64,000 nt of DNA from Terrirubrum flagellatum (GCF_022059845.1 NZ_CP091851.1:3534001-3598000); one strand, 5' to 3'. Positions 25,391 through 35,525 are shown, numbered from the stretch's first letter. Made by a program: numbers and translations. The notes: generated by a model not told the origin, from the letters alone.

Positions 25391-26287
25391 ATGGCGCGGA
25401 AAGAGAGCATCGACGCGCGCGCGGCCGCGCTGCTGACGCTGATGTGCGCGACATGGGCGGCAGGACAGATCGCAACCAAGATCGGGCTTCTCGGCATCTC
25501 GCCGAACTGGCAGGCGGGCTTGCGGTCTCTCGGCTCGGCGTTGCTGGTGATCATGTGGGCGCGCCATCGCGGCGTGTCGTTGTTCCAGCGCGACGGCACG
25601 CTTCCCGGCGGGCTTCTCTGCGGCGCTGTTTTCGCGGCCGAATTCGCCTGCCTGTTCATCGGACTTGAACATACGACAGCGGCGCGCGGCGTGATCTTCC
25701 TCTATATGGCGCCTTTCGTCGTCGCCATCGGAGCGCACTGGCTGATTCCGGACGATCGCATGAGCTGGCCCAAATTCGCCGGCCTCTCCTGCGCTTTCGG
25801 CGGGCTCATTCTCGCGGTCTGGAACGGGCTTTCGCATTCGGCCGCGAGCGAATTCTTCGGTGACGCGCTCTGCTTCGCCGGGGCGATATGCTGGGGCGCG
25901 ACGACGCTGATCGTGCGCGGCACAGCGCTCTCGAAAGCGAGCGCGGAGAAAACGCTGCTCTACCAGCTCGCTTTCGCCGCCGTCGCACTGCCTCTGTTCG
26001 GCGTCGCGCTTGGCGAACGCGGCGTCTTCAATCCGACATGGCCGGTGATCGCGACCTTTCTCTTCCAGATGGTGTTCGTGACCTTCATCACCTTTCTCGC
26101 CTGGTTCTGGATGATCACGCAATATCCCGCGACGAAGCTTGCGGCGTTCACCTTCCTCACGCCCGCGATCGGCGTCGTCTTCGGCCATGTCGCGCTCGGC
26201 GAACCAGTGACGCCGCTGATGATCGCGGCGCTCGCCTGCGTCGCCGCGGGAATTTTCCTCGTGAACCGGCCGGCGAAATCTGCGTGA
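25391..26287 (+). CDS. EamA/DMT-family transporter
   Basis: The 298-residue protein has ten predicted hydrophobic segments in two EamA repeats (about 10-145 and 155-290), as in drug/metabolite exporters such as RhtA and YdcZ-like proteins. Substrate specificity cannot be read from the sequence. It starts 15 bases after pyk and is likely cotranscribed with it. It ends ahead of a family B repeat that may act as a 3' structure. Confidence 0.87.
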   Translation: MARKESIDARAAALLTLMCATWAAGQIATKIGLLGISPNWQAGLRSLGSALLVIMWARHRGVSLFQRDGTLPGGLLCGAVFAAEFACLFIGLEHTTAARGVIFLYMAPFVVAIGAHWLIPDDRMSWPKFAGLSCAFGGLILAVWNGLSHSAASEFFGDALCFAGAICWGATTLIVRGTALSKASAEKTLLYQLAFAAVALPLFGVALGERGVFNPTWPVIATFLFQMVFVTFITFLAWFWMITQYPATKLAAFTFLTPAIGVVFGHVALGEPVTPLMIAALACVAAGIFLVNRPAKSA

Positions 26288-26385
26288 TGTCGCCTGATTC
26301 TCTGGCTCTGCCCGCGAAGTGTGGCCACGCAATCATCACGAAATCACGCCTCGCGCTAAGAATGAAACGCTATTTGCGCCGTGTT

Positions 26386-26506
26386 CCTTCTCCCCTTGCG
26401 GGAGAAGGTGTCGCCGAAGGCGACGGATGAGGGGGAAACTCGATGCGAGGCGCTGCCCCTCACCCGGCCGCCTCCGGCGGCCACCCTCTCCCGCGAGGGG
26501 AGAGGG
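26386..26506. repeat. Family B intergenic repeat, copy 1
   Basis: Two hairpins lie between convergent genes. CCTTCTCCCCTTGCGGGAGAAGG and a CGCCGAAGGCG mini-stem form the left half; GGCCGCCTCCGGCGGCC and CCCTCTCCCGCGAGGGGAGAGGG form the right half, with GGATGAGGGG and CCCCTCACCC linking them. The type is widespread in alphaproteobacterial intergenic DNA. Nothing else is seen in the 26288-26557 gap. Confidence 0.8.
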
Positions 26507-26557
26507 AAGCGCATTTGCTTTTGACATACGAACAATGGCGGCGTGTAGAACCGCTAC

Positions 26558-26887
26558 TTAACCCATTCGACTGCGGCTCTCTAAAATCCGCAATATCTGC
26601 ACCCGCTCCGGAATCTCGATGAGATAATCCTCATCCTCGGGCAGATGATGCGTGAGATGGGGATCGCCGCCATCAGGCGCCATCTTTTCAATGCTGTCCC
26701 AGTACGAGATCGTGACGAATTCGACCTCCGTCTCGCCATCGTCGCGCAGCATCTCGACCGAGAGCGCACCCTTCCCGATCAAGGGATCAATACCGGTCGC
26801 GAGCCAATAGCACTGATAAGCGTCGGCCTTCTCTTTCTTTGTGCGGCCGCGCCAGATACGCGCATATCTCGGCTGTGAACTGCTCAT
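26558..26887 (-). CDS. Antibiotic biosynthesis monooxygenase-like small protein
   Basis: The 109-residue protein resembles dimeric alpha+beta barrel proteins of the ABM type: Tyr-Ala-Arg-Ile-Trp-Arg-Gly-Arg near the N-terminus, an extended middle with Glu-Val-Glu-Phe-Val-Thr-Ile-Ser-Tyr-Trp, and an acidic C-terminal segment. No cofactor-binding or catalytic residues can be assigned. It stands alone; the LysE-type gene starts more than 700 bases away on the same strand. Function unknown. Confidence 0.65.
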   Translation of the reverse strand: MSSSQPRYARIWRGRTKKEKADAYQCYWLATGIDPLIGKGALSVEMLRDDGETEVEFVTISYWDSIEKMAPDGGDPHLTHHLPEDEDYLIEIPERVQILRILESRSRMG

Positions 26888-26969
26888 CAGACATCTCCGC
26901 CCTCTCTCAGGGACGAACGCGGCGCGGGCGCGATCGTTTCATCACGCCCGCCAGCGAATGCGGATGCCG

Positions 26970-27620
26970 TTATTTCTTCTGGTTGCCGGCGAAGGCGGCC
27001 GTCAGGCCGAGGCCGATGAACACCGCGCCGCTGACATAGCGCTCGAATTTAAGGTAGCTGCGGCTGCGCTTCAGCCAGGCGCCCGCCGTTCCCGCCGCAA
27101 TCGCATAGGCGCCGTCCGTCACCATGCCGAGCGCGGTAAAGAGCGCGCCGAGCAAAGCGATCTGCATCGCGACATGGCCGCGGCTGACATCGACGAATTG
27201 CGGCAGGAAGGCGAGGAAGAACAAGGCGGTCTTCGGATTCAGCAAATTGACGACGAAGCCTTCGCGGAAGAGCTTCGCATTGTCATGACGCGGCATCGCG
27301 GCGCCGGCTTCCGCTTCCTCGGGGCGGCTGAAGATTTTCCGCAGGCCGATCCAGATGAGATAGGCGGCGCCGGCGTATTTCACGATGCTGAAGGCGAGCG
27401 CCGACGAAGCGAGCAGCGCCGACAGTCCCAGCGCCGCAGCGGCGACATGAACCAGAGTCGCGGTGTGAATGCCGAGGATCGAGACAAGACCCGCGCGCCT
27501 GCCCTGCTCCACCGAGCGGCCGACGATGTAGAGCACGGCAGGGCCGGGAACGAGCAGCAGCGCCAGCGCAGCGGCGGTGAAGAGGCTGAGATTGGCAAGG
27601 CCCGGCGTGACGAATTCCAT
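26970..27620 (-). CDS. LysE/RhtB-family amino-acid exporter
   Basis: The 216-residue protein has about six hydrophobic segments and the LysE-family N-terminal signature Leu-Leu-Val-Pro-Gly-Pro-Ala. Asn-Pro-Lys-Thr-Ala-Leu-Phe-Phe in the fourth segment is also a family mark. It should export an amino acid or homoserine-lactone-like compound across the inner membrane. The start at 27620 is an ATG giving the usual short N-terminus. Confidence 0.88.
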   Translation of the reverse strand: MEFVTPGLANLSLFTAAALALLLVPGPAVLYIVGRSVEQGRRAGLVSILGIHTATLVHVAAAALGLSALLASSALAFSIVKYAGAAYLIWIGLRKIFSRPEEAEAGAAMPRHDNAKLFREGFVVNLLNPKTALFFLAFLPQFVDVSRGHVAMQIALLGALFTALGMVTDGAYAIAAGTAGAWLKRSRSYLKFERYVSGAVFIGLGLTAAFAGNQKK

Positions 27621-27722
27621 GATTGGCTCCCTGCATTGATCGTTGCGGCAGGAAACGCAGGGCGCGCGCGATCTGTCAACGCATCGCGCGAAGGGCGCGA
27701 TACAACGGGAAGAGACGCGGCT

Positions 27723-29822
27723 TTAATCCAGCCTGATCTTCACGCTTGCGGTCGCGCCATTGGCGTCAACAATGGAAAGCTGCGCGAAGCCCGCGCCATC
27801 GGGCGCCCATGTCGCCTGCCGGCGCGGCGATTGCTCGGCCACCGGCTTGCCGTTCACCAGCCAGGTGAAGGGCGCGACGCCGCCGGTCGCCTTCATCACC
27901 AGCGGTTCGCCATCGGCGACGCCGCGGGCGAGGCCGAGATCGATGCGCGAATCCGCCAGCGGAAACGCGATGCGCAGCGGAATGGATGCGACGGCGCCGG
28001 CCGTCTTCGGCGCGTCCTTCTTCAGGTTGCGCAGCGGCGGCGGCAGCGTCGCATTGGTGGCGATCAGCGCTTCGCCGGGCGGCGGCGGAAAATCGGAATC
28101 AATGCCGGCGCGCGAAAACGCGTCGAACAAAATCGGCGCCGCAACCTGCCGCCCCACAAGTCCAGACACCGACGCGCCATCGGGACGGCCGATCCAGACA
28201 GCGATCGTCATGTTGCGGTCGTAGCCGATCGACCAGGCGTCGCGATAGCCGTAGGACGTGCCGGTCTTGAAGGCGATGCGGCCTTGCGGCGCGTTCACCG
28301 GCGGCGGCGCGCCGCGCAGGATGTCGGCGATATACCAGGCGGAAACGCGACTTGTCAGGCGTCGCGGCTGCTGCGTCTTCGCTTCATTCGCGCGCCAGAC
28401 CAGCGGGATCGTGTCGCCGCCGCGCGCGAGGCCCGCATAAAGCCGCGCGAGGTCGGCGAGGCGAATGCCGACGCCGCCGAGGCCGATTGCAAGGCCGGGG
28501 CTTGAATCCTTCGGCAGGACGAGATCGGCGCCTGCGCCTTTCAGACGCGTCAGCAAATTCTGCGGATTCACTTCCGCCAGCAGTTCAACCGCGGGCACAT
28601 TGAGCGAATTCTGCAACGCTTTTCGCGCGGTGACATTGCCCTGATAGGTCTGGTCGAAATTCTCCGGCGCATAGATGCCGAAGCGCGACGGACGATCCTC
28701 CAGCATCGTTTCGGGATGGGCGACGCCGTTCTCGAACGCCAGCGCATAGATGAAGGGTTTCAGCGCGGAACCCGGCGAGCGCACGGCGAAAGCGAGATCG
28801 ACGCCGCCGGCGCGATCGCCCGAGAGATATTCGCCGCCGCCGACATGGGCGCGCACTTCGCCGGTGGCGTGATCGACGGCGAGAATAGCGCCCGCGAGCT
28901 TCGGCCCGAGCTTCTCGACGCGTTGGCGCACAAGCTCTTCCAATGACGCCTGCAGGCGCGCGTCGATGGTGAGCTTGATCACGGATTCATTCGGCGTCTG
29001 CTTCAGCGCCGCTTCAGCCGCATGCGCAGCCAACATCGGGAACGGACGACGCGCCTTTGGCACGGGCTCGCCCTTGGCGCGCTCGGCCTCGGCCATCGCA
29101 ATGACGTTCCATTCGGCGGCGCGATCGAGCACGCGGTCGCGCGCGCGGCGTGCGATCTCGGAAAAGCGATCCGGCCGGCGTGTTTCAGGCGCTTGCGGCA
29201 GAGCGACAAGCAGCGCCGCTTCGCCGAACGACAGGCGGCGCGGCTCTTTGCCGAAATAGGTCAGCGACGCCGCGCGCAATCCTTCGATGTTGCCGCCATA
29301 GGGCGCGAGCGCGAGATAGAGATCGAGGATTTGCTGCTTGGAGTAAGCGCGCTCGAGCTGCCAGGCGCGCACGATCTGCCTGAGTTTCGCAGAGAGGCCA
29401 CGCTCTTCGCGCGGCTCCAGCAGACGCGCGACCTGCATGGTGAGCGTCGAGCCGCCGGAGACGATGCGTCCGTGGGCTGCAAGCTGAATCGCGGCGCGCG
29501 CCATCGCCTTGAGATCGACGCCGCGATGCGCTTCGAAGCGGCGATCCTCATAAGCCATGAGAATCTTGAAATAACGGGGATCAACCTCCGCCGCGTGGAC
29601 GGGAATTCGCCAGCGTCCATCGCGCGTGGTGAAGGGGCGCAGGAGGCGCCCGTCGCGATCAACGACGACGGGCGAACGCGCCTTCGCCATCGAGACATCG
29701 AGCGGGCCGAGCGATTTCGCGAAATAATAGAGACCGCCGGCGGCTGATGCGCCGGCAATCATAATGAAGGCGCATGCGCCGATGGCGAAGCGCTTGAGGC
29801 GCGGCCATCGAACGCGCTGCAA
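27723..29822 (-). CDS. pbpC: Penicillin-binding protein 1C (bifunctional peptidoglycan synthase)
   Basis: From the TTG at 29822 the product is 699 residues: a short basic tail, one membrane anchor (about 11-33), a GT51 glycosyltransferase domain (about 60-220; Glu-Asp-Arg-Arg-Phe and Gly-Gly-Ser-Thr-Leu-Thr-Met-Gln), and a transpeptidase domain with Ser352-x-x-Lys355 in Ser-Ala-Leu-Lys, Ser-Leu-Asn and Lys-Thr-Gly. A C-terminal BiPBP domain follows. The frame continues open to an ATG at 30110, but those 96 extra residues are translated family B repeats, so the TTG is preferred. It lies downstream of the alpha-2-macroglobulin gene, the usual partner. Confidence 0.92.
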   Translation of the reverse strand: MQRVRWPRLKRFAIGACAFIMIAGASAAGGLYYFAKSLGPLDVSMAKARSPVVVDRDGRLLRPFTTRDGRWRIPVHAAEVDPRYFKILMAYEDRRFEAHRGVDLKAMARAAIQLAAHGRIVSGGSTLTMQVARLLEPREERGLSAKLRQIVRAWQLERAYSKQQILDLYLALAPYGGNIEGLRAASLTYFGKEPRRLSFGEAALLVALPQAPETRRPDRFSEIARRARDRVLDRAAEWNVIAMAEAERAKGEPVPKARRPFPMLAAHAAEAALKQTPNESVIKLTIDARLQASLEELVRQRVEKLGPKLAGAILAVDHATGEVRAHVGGGEYLSGDRAGGVDLAFAVRSPGSALKPFIYALAFENGVAHPETMLEDRPSRFGIYAPENFDQTYQGNVTARKALQNSLNVPAVELLAEVNPQNLLTRLKGAGADLVLPKDSSPGLAIGLGGVGIRLADLARLYAGLARGGDTIPLVWRANEAKTQQPRRLTSRVSAWYIADILRGAPPPVNAPQGRIAFKTGTSYGYRDAWSIGYDRNMTIAVWIGRPDGASVSGLVGRQVAAPILFDAFSRAGIDSDFPPPPGEALIATNATLPPPLRNLKKDAPKTAGAVASIPLRIAFPLADSRIDLGLARGVADGEPLVMKATGGVAPFTWLVNGKPVAEQSPRRQATWAPDGAGFAQLSIVDANGATASVKIRLD

Positions 29823-29836
29823 CGATGCTTCACGAA

Positions 29837-29931
29837 GCCCCTCACCCTGCGCCGACTTCGCCGACGCTTTCCCTCTCCCCGCAAGCGGGGAGAGGGTGGG
29901 CGGCGCGTCAGCGCCGACCGGGTGAGTGGGA
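29837..29931. repeat. Family B intergenic repeat, copy 2
   Basis: CCCTCTCCCCGCAAGCGGGGAGAGGG forms the main hairpin, flanked by CCCTCACCC and GGGTGAGTGGG and by a GGCGCTGACGCGCC-type mini-stem. It lies immediately upstream of the preferred pbpC start and is open in the pbpC reading frame. Confidence 0.75.
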
Positions 29932-29972
29932 GTTTCAGGACTAGAACAAGCAGTTCCGCTCGGCGTCTCTGC

Positions 29973-30082
29973 GCCCTCTCCCCCCTTGTGGGGGAGAGGT
30001 GGAGAGGGGGGTGATGAAAGACGACTTGAGAAGAAATGCGCACCCCCCTCCCTCACCCTCCCCCACAAGGGGGGAGGGAAGC
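29973..30082. repeat. Family B intergenic repeat, copy 3
   Basis: Two hairpins, CCCTCTCCCCCCTTGTGGGGGAGAGG and CCCTCCCCCACAAGGGGGGAGGG, sit tail to tail about 70 bases apart. With copy 2 this fills the gap between the alpha-2-macroglobulin stop codon and pbpC. Confidence 0.75.
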
Positions 30083-30146
30083 GGAAAGGAATGCGCCCTT
30101 CGCTTTTCATATCGCGCTCGCTCGGTGCGAACTCATCGTTCGTCGT

Positions 30147-33100
30147 TCACGGCCGCGCCGGAGTCACTTCCAGACTGCCGAACGCGGTGCGGCCGAAACG
30201 ATCCGGACGATACATATCCTCGACCAGAGCCGGCGGATGCACGTAGCGGCCTGGCGACACCGCGCGCACCATATAGGCGACAGTGAAGCTCGCCTGCTGG
30301 CTGGGATAGCGATCGAACGCCGCGACAAAGCGATCATCGCGATATTCCGCGTTGGCCGGCTCCATGGTTCGCTTAAGCCAAGACAGCGCGCCGACCTGCG
30401 CGGAGTCGACGAGATTGGGATTATCGATCTCGAAGCCCGCCGGCAGCATGTCGACCAGCAGCAGACGCGCATAGGTCGCGCGCTGCTCCGTGATCTTCAG
30501 CACGACCACCATGCGATCATTCTGCTTCACCGGCTTGGTCAGATCGACCTCGGTTCCGTCCTGCTTGTAGTAGGAGCGCTCGACGACATAGCCCTGACGC
30601 ACGGCGGGTTCCGGCGTCAGTGGATTGCCCGAGGTCGACACCACCATCTGCGCCGGCGAATTGCTGGCGTTGGTGATGGTGATCGGCTTGGAATCAAGCG
30701 CGAGGCCGCGCCAGGTGCGATAGAGCGCGCCCTTGTGCTCGGCGCCGTCGACGGTGACGGTGAGGGATTCCGAATCCTTCGCCATCGCCTGCGCGGCGAG
30801 CACCATCCAGGCCTGCTCCTGCGTCGAGGTATAACGCGACACATCACGCGCCTCGGTCACAGCGGACGAAGCAAGGACGATCTGCGAGCGATCCATGCCC
30901 GTCTCCGACGCCAGCGTGATGATGCCGGCGCCGTCGCGCAGACGCGAACCGTAATCCTCGCGCGAGAAGCCGTTGTCGCGGCTCGTGCGCAGGAGCTCCA
31001 GCGCCGAAGCGAAGGCCTTCTGCGCCCGCGCCTTGTCGCCGAGCAGACCCAGCGCCGCGCCGAGCTGCGCGCGCGCCAACGGCGTGCCGAAGTCGGTCAG
31101 CTTGGTGTCGACGAGATAGCGCAGATCGCCGATCACGGGCCGGCCGTTGCGGGCCAGCACATAGATCGCATAGGCGAGATCCTGTCCCTTGCCCTTCTCG
31201 ACATCGGCGTTGGCGACATGGTTGCGCAACCTGTCGAGCGCGAGATCGAAAGCGAGCTGCGGCACCGTGAAGTTCCGTTCACGCGCGCGGGTCAGGAAGT
31301 CCGTAACGAAGGCGTCGAGCCAGATGTCGTTGCCGCCGACGCTCCACAATCCGAACGCGCCGTTCGAATCCTGTCGCGCCAGCACGCGATCGATCGACTC
31401 GCGCACGCGATCATCGGCTTTCGCATCGAGCGCGAGTTGCTCCTGCGAGGCCAGACGATTGACGTAGAGCAGCGGCATTGCGCGGCTCACCGTCTGCTCC
31501 GTGCAGCCATAGGGGTAGCGATCGAGCGCCGCCAGCAGCGACGGCACATCGAGCGCGCCATAGGGCGACACAGTGACCGAAACGCTCGCCGATGACGGCA
31601 GGAGATCCGCCGTGAGATCGGACGAGATCGTCAGGCTCGATTGCGGCGGCAGCGCACGCACGGTGCGACGCACGAGCCCGACCGAACCCGGCGCGACGTT
31701 GAGCGTCATCGCCTGCGTGAGATCGACGCCGCCGGGTCCCGTCAGCCGGAAGGCGACGGTCGCTGTTCCCACGTCAGACGCCGAGATCGGCAACGAAGCC
31801 TCCGCCTTCTGCTTGGCGCCAAGCCGCAGCGTGCGGCGCAGCGCGTCCGCAGGCGCCCCCACGGGGCCGCGGATGTCGACATCGAGCACATAATCGCCCG
31901 CGGGACCCTCGACATTGTCGATTGCGAGATGGAAGCGCGAACGATCGCCGACCGACATAAAGCGCGGCAGCGTGCCGAGCAGCACCACGGGATCGCGGAT
32001 GATCACGTCCGTCTGCGCCGACGCGACCTTGTCCTTCGACCAGGCGTGAACAGCCACCCGCGCCGTGCCGTTGAAGGCGGGAATGTCGAACGAGATTTTC
32101 GCCGTTCCATCAGGCCCGACCTTCACCACGCCGGAATAACGCACCATCGGCGCGTCGCGCGGCGGCGAATTTTCGCCGCTGTTCGCCGAGGCGTCGCCGC
32201 CGGAGCGGATCGCGCCGCGCGTTCCCTGCATGCCGTCGATCAGAAGGCCGTAGAGATCGCGAATCTCGGCCGAGAGCTGGCGCTGGCCGAAATAATAATC
32301 AAACGGATCAGGCGTCTCGTAGCGCGTGAGATTGAGGATGCCGAGATCGACCGCGGAGACGGTGACATAGGCTTCTTCGCCGGCCGTCAGGCCCGCGAGC
32401 TTGATCGGAATATCAAGCGTGCCGCGCGGCTTGATGATTTTCTCGGGCGTCGCCTCGACAGTCAGCTTGCGGCTGTCCTTGTCGACAGAGAACCAGGCGA
32501 GTCCGAGCGCGCGGCCGGGCATGCGCTTCGCCGCCTGATCGAGCGGGCGATGCGCAAGCGCGACGACATAGGCGCCGGCGCCCCACTCGGCTTTCGCGTC
32601 GAGTTCGATGGTCGTGCCGCCGGCGGCGACGTCCATCACGCGCCAGTCATAGACCTTGTCGCCGACGATGCCGATCGTCGCCTTGCCGGCGAAGCCGGGG
32701 CGCAGCGTCAGCTTCATCTTGTCGCCGGACTTGTAGCTCTCCTTGTCGAGCGACACGTCGAGCAGATCAGGCGTGTCGGTCTTCGGTTCGCCCGACCAGC
32801 CGGCATAGAAGGTCACTGACGTCATGGTCGCGCCGGAGCCGACCTCGAGGCGATACCAGCCCCAATTCACCGGCACGGACACTTTGCCGAGCGCCTTGTC
32901 GCTGGCGTCGACCTTGCCATCGGAAATGCGGCGCGTGGTCTTGATGGGCTCGTAGCCCCAGCGGCCATCCTTGTTGTACCACTGATAGCTGCGCGTGACG
33001 CGATAGAGCGTCCATTGCAGGCCCTGCCGCGCGAGGCGCGTGCCATCGGGGTTGACGAGCGCGACTTCGAATTCGGCGTTGGCGCCGTCGCCGATGCTCG

Positions 33101-35390
33101 TATCGTCGAACAGCTTCTTCACCGCGATGACAGGCGCCTTTGGCGCGATCGGAATGACGGTCGAGCGCTCGACGGCGCGGCCGCCGGATTCGCCGACCCG
33201 CAGCGTGACGCGCGCCTCGACCGGACGCGTTGTCTCGAATTCGGGCAGATCGGCGCTCACCGTCGCCTTGCCCTGCGCATCGGTTTGCGGAAGGTCTTCG
33301 AGCTCCTTGTTGACGTTCTCGAAATTCTCGTCGTCGATGCCGTAGGAGAATCCATCCATTCCGGGGATCGGATTCTTCGTCGCCTTGCGCACGATGATTT
33401 CGCCGGTCACCTGCAGATCGGAGCCGGGCGCGCCATAGAGATAACGCGCATCGACATCGACGATCGCGGGTTCATCGCCGCCAATCGGCGTCTTTTTCGG
33501 ATTGAGCTTGAGCTCGATACGCTCGGGCACATAGTCCTCGACGAGGAATGTCGTGTCGCCGAGCGAGTCGCCTTTGGGATCGGCGTAAATTTCGAGCCGC
33601 CAGGTGCCGCGCTGCGCGCCAGAGATGAGCGGCAGCGAGTAGGAGCGGCCGCCGAGGCCCTGGTCCTGCACGACGGCGCGCTTGTATTCGACGCCGTCAG
33701 GGCGCTTCGCGATCAGGGTCAGCGGCAGATTGCGCGGCGCGCGGCCCTGCGCGTCGCGCAGCATCGCCGTCACCTGCACCGTCTCGCCGCCGCGATAGAC
33801 GCCGCGCTCGGTGAACATGAAAGCGTCGAGCGGACCCGGCGCCGTGCGGCCCTTCACACCACGATCGCTGAGATCGAACGCCGTCGAGGCGAGATCGAGG
33901 AAACCGTAATCGCCATTCGACGTCGCGGTGACGAGGCCGGGCGACATGCCGCCGGCGCCGCGCGCAAGGCCGGGATCGAATTTGACGATGCCGCGCGCGT
34001 CGGTCGCCTTCGTCGCGAGGATTTCGTTGTTCTTCGCGACAAGCCTGATCTCGGCGCCTTCAACCGGTTGCGCCGATGCGAGCGAGCGCACGATGACATG
34101 CACGCCGTCTTCGCCGGAGAACGCTGTCAGCCCGAGATCGGAGACGATGAACCATTGCGTGGCGACGGAGCTTGAATCGCCGTCATAATCGCTGTCGCTT
34201 TGCTTGACCTGCTTCTTCTCCGCGCGGCCGGTCATGACATAGACGCCGGGTTCGAGCGTCTTCACCGCTTCGAGAACCGGGAAGGCGGTGGTGACGTCGC
34301 GATTCAAATCGCGTTGGACGGCGAGCGTGCCGGTCCAGACTTTCACGCCCTTCTGCTTCTCGATATCGTCAGCCGACGAGCGCGAGAGATTGGCGAGGAA
34401 GTCTTCCGAGCGCACCGTCGGCAGCAGGCTGCGGTCACCGATGCGATAGACGTCGATGAACACTTCCGTCGTGTTGACGGAAATCACCGGGATGCCTTCC
34501 TGACCGGTGCGCGGCAGGACGTAGTTCTTGCCGGAGAAGCGCACCTGCGCCGAGCGATCCTTGATGTAGATGTCCTGATCGACGGTCTTGAGCAGCGCCT
34601 CGTCGACGCTCGACGGCAGGCCCTGGCGCAGCGCGACGGTGTAGCGCTCGCCATGTTTCAGGCCTTCAACGCAAAGCTGGCTGCCTTCCGCGTTCACGGC
34701 GGGATTGGAGACTCCTGACACCGAGACGTAGGGCGCGAAATCGACGCGACCGCGGGCCAGAGGCTCGGAAAATTCAAAGCAAATGCGCGGCGTCGCGCCA
34801 TCCGCATCGACCTTGTAGTCCGTCATGCGGAAGCCCTTGCTCTCGCGCAGCGTCTGATAGGCGGCGCGCACCGGCGCATTGTCGGCCAACGCGAGACTCG
34901 CCTTGTACGCATCAAGCGCCGAACGCCACTGCTCGCGCTGCTGGAAGATATCGGCGAGATTGGCGAGCGCGGCGGCTTCCTGCGGGCGGCCGCTGGAGCG
35001 CATGTAATAGCCGTAGGCCGCCGTCAGCGTGCGATTGCGAAGCTCGTAGCGCTCGGAATAGTTCGTGCCGGAATCGACCTGGCCGGCGGCTTTCGAGAAA
35101 GTAAGCCAGGCTGCGGCGTTATTGCTGTCGGCTGCGATGGCGCCGATCGCAAGCCGCATCGCTTCGCGCGGATTGCGTGCAAGGATCGCGTCGGCGCCGC
35201 GTCGCAGCGTTTCGGAGGGCTGGCCGCTGAGGCCTGCGCCTTCGCGCTTCAGGGAATCTTCGAGACGGACAAGCTGGCTCGCCAGATCCTCGCGCACATA
35301 ACTCTTCGTCGGCTGTTGAGCATGAGCGGCGCTGAGGCCGACCAGTAAGAGGACGAAGAGTGCGAAGGCATTCCAGGCGCGAGCGATCAT
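30147..35390 (-). CDS. Bacterial alpha-2-macroglobulin family protein
   Basis: The 1747-residue secreted protein has a Sec signal (residues 1-24, Ala-His-Ala cleavage), a short helical-repeat segment (about 60-180), macroglobulin-like beta-sandwich domains, and the thioester motif Gly-Cys-Thr-Glu-Gln (Cys1296) in the alpha-helical toroid, then a C-terminal receptor-like domain. It probably traps foreign proteases covalently in the periplasm. E. coli YfhM is a lipoprotein; this one has no lipobox. AGAGGA six bases upstream supports ATG 35390. pbpC, the usual partner for cell-wall repair, follows on the same strand. Confidence 0.93.
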   Translation of the reverse strand: MIARAWNAFALFVLLLVGLSAAHAQQPTKSYVREDLASQLVRLEDSLKREGAGLSGQPSETLRRGADAILARNPREAMRLAIGAIAADSNNAAAWLTFSKAAGQVDSGTNYSERYELRNRTLTAAYGYYMRSSGRPQEAAALANLADIFQQREQWRSALDAYKASLALADNAPVRAAYQTLRESKGFRMTDYKVDADGATPRICFEFSEPLARGRVDFAPYVSVSGVSNPAVNAEGSQLCVEGLKHGERYTVALRQGLPSSVDEALLKTVDQDIYIKDRSAQVRFSGKNYVLPRTGQEGIPVISVNTTEVFIDVYRIGDRSLLPTVRSEDFLANLSRSSADDIEKQKGVKVWTGTLAVQRDLNRDVTTAFPVLEAVKTLEPGVYVMTGRAEKKQVKQSDSDYDGDSSSVATQWFIVSDLGLTAFSGEDGVHVIVRSLASAQPVEGAEIRLVAKNNEILATKATDARGIVKFDPGLARGAGGMSPGLVTATSNGDYGFLDLASTAFDLSDRGVKGRTAPGPLDAFMFTERGVYRGGETVQVTAMLRDAQGRAPRNLPLTLIAKRPDGVEYKRAVVQDQGLGGRSYSLPLISGAQRGTWRLEIYADPKGDSLGDTTFLVEDYVPERIELKLNPKKTPIGGDEPAIVDVDARYLYGAPGSDLQVTGEIIVRKATKNPIPGMDGFSYGIDDENFENVNKELEDLPQTDAQGKATVSADLPEFETTRPVEARVTLRVGESGGRAVERSTVIPIAPKAPVIAVKKLFDDTSIGDGANAEFEVALVNPDGTRLARQGLQWTLYRVTRSYQWYNKDGRWGYEPIKTTRRISDGKVDASDKALGKVSVPVNWGWYRLEVGSGATMTSVTFYAGWSGEPKTDTPDLLDVSLDKESYKSGDKMKLTLRPGFAGKATIGIVGDKVYDWRVMDVAAGGTTIELDAKAEWGAGAYVVALAHRPLDQAAKRMPGRALGLAWFSVDKDSRKLTVEATPEKIIKPRGTLDIPIKLAGLTAGEEAYVTVSAVDLGILNLTRYETPDPFDYYFGQRQLSAEIRDLYGLLIDGMQGTRGAIRSGGDASANSGENSPPRDAPMVRYSGVVKVGPDGTAKISFDIPAFNGTARVAVHAWSKDKVASAQTDVIIRDPVVLLGTLPRFMSVGDRSRFHLAIDNVEGPAGDYVLDVDIRGPVGAPADALRRTLRLGAKQKAEASLPISASDVGTATVAFRLTGPGGVDLTQAMTLNVAPGSVGLVRRTVRALPPQSSLTISSDLTADLLPSSASVSVTVSPYGALDVPSLLAALDRYPYGCTEQTVSRAMPLLYVNRLASQEQLALDAKADDRVRESIDRVLARQDSNGAFGLWSVGGNDIWLDAFVTDFLTRARERNFTVPQLAFDLALDRLRNHVANADVEKGKGQDLAYAIYVLARNGRPVIGDLRYLVDTKLTDFGTPLARAQLGAALGLLGDKARAQKAFASALELLRTSRDNGFSREDYGSRLRDGAGIITLASETGMDRSQIVLASSAVTEARDVSRYTSTQEQAWMVLAAQAMAKDSESLTVTVDGAEHKGALYRTWRGLALDSKPITITNASNSPAQMVVSTSGNPLTPEPAVRQGYVVERSYYKQDGTEVDLTKPVKQNDRMVVVLKITEQRATYARLLLVDMLPAGFEIDNPNLVDSAQVGALSWLKRTMEPANAEYRDDRFVAAFDRYPSQQASFTVAYMVRAVSPGRYVHPPALVEDMYRPDRFGRTAFGSLEVTPARP

Positions 35391-35525
35391 CGTCGGTCCT
35401 CTCATCATGCGCCGCCGAGAGGACATTCCGCTTGCGCCGAATTTACGGCGCGGGCGGCGGCCTTTCGACAGGCAACTGAATTCGTAACATTCCGCTCATG
35501 ACCCGCAAGCGCGGGCGCCGCCCAG

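Noticed and set aside
23801-26332. 843-codon open frame antisense to pyruvate kinase and EamA genes
   Set aside because: Composition is typical of antisense frames in GC-rich DNA, and it spans two well-supported genes.
26841-28505. 554-codon plus-strand frame antisense to LysE and pbpC genes
   Set aside because: Arg/Ala-rich shadow of two real genes.
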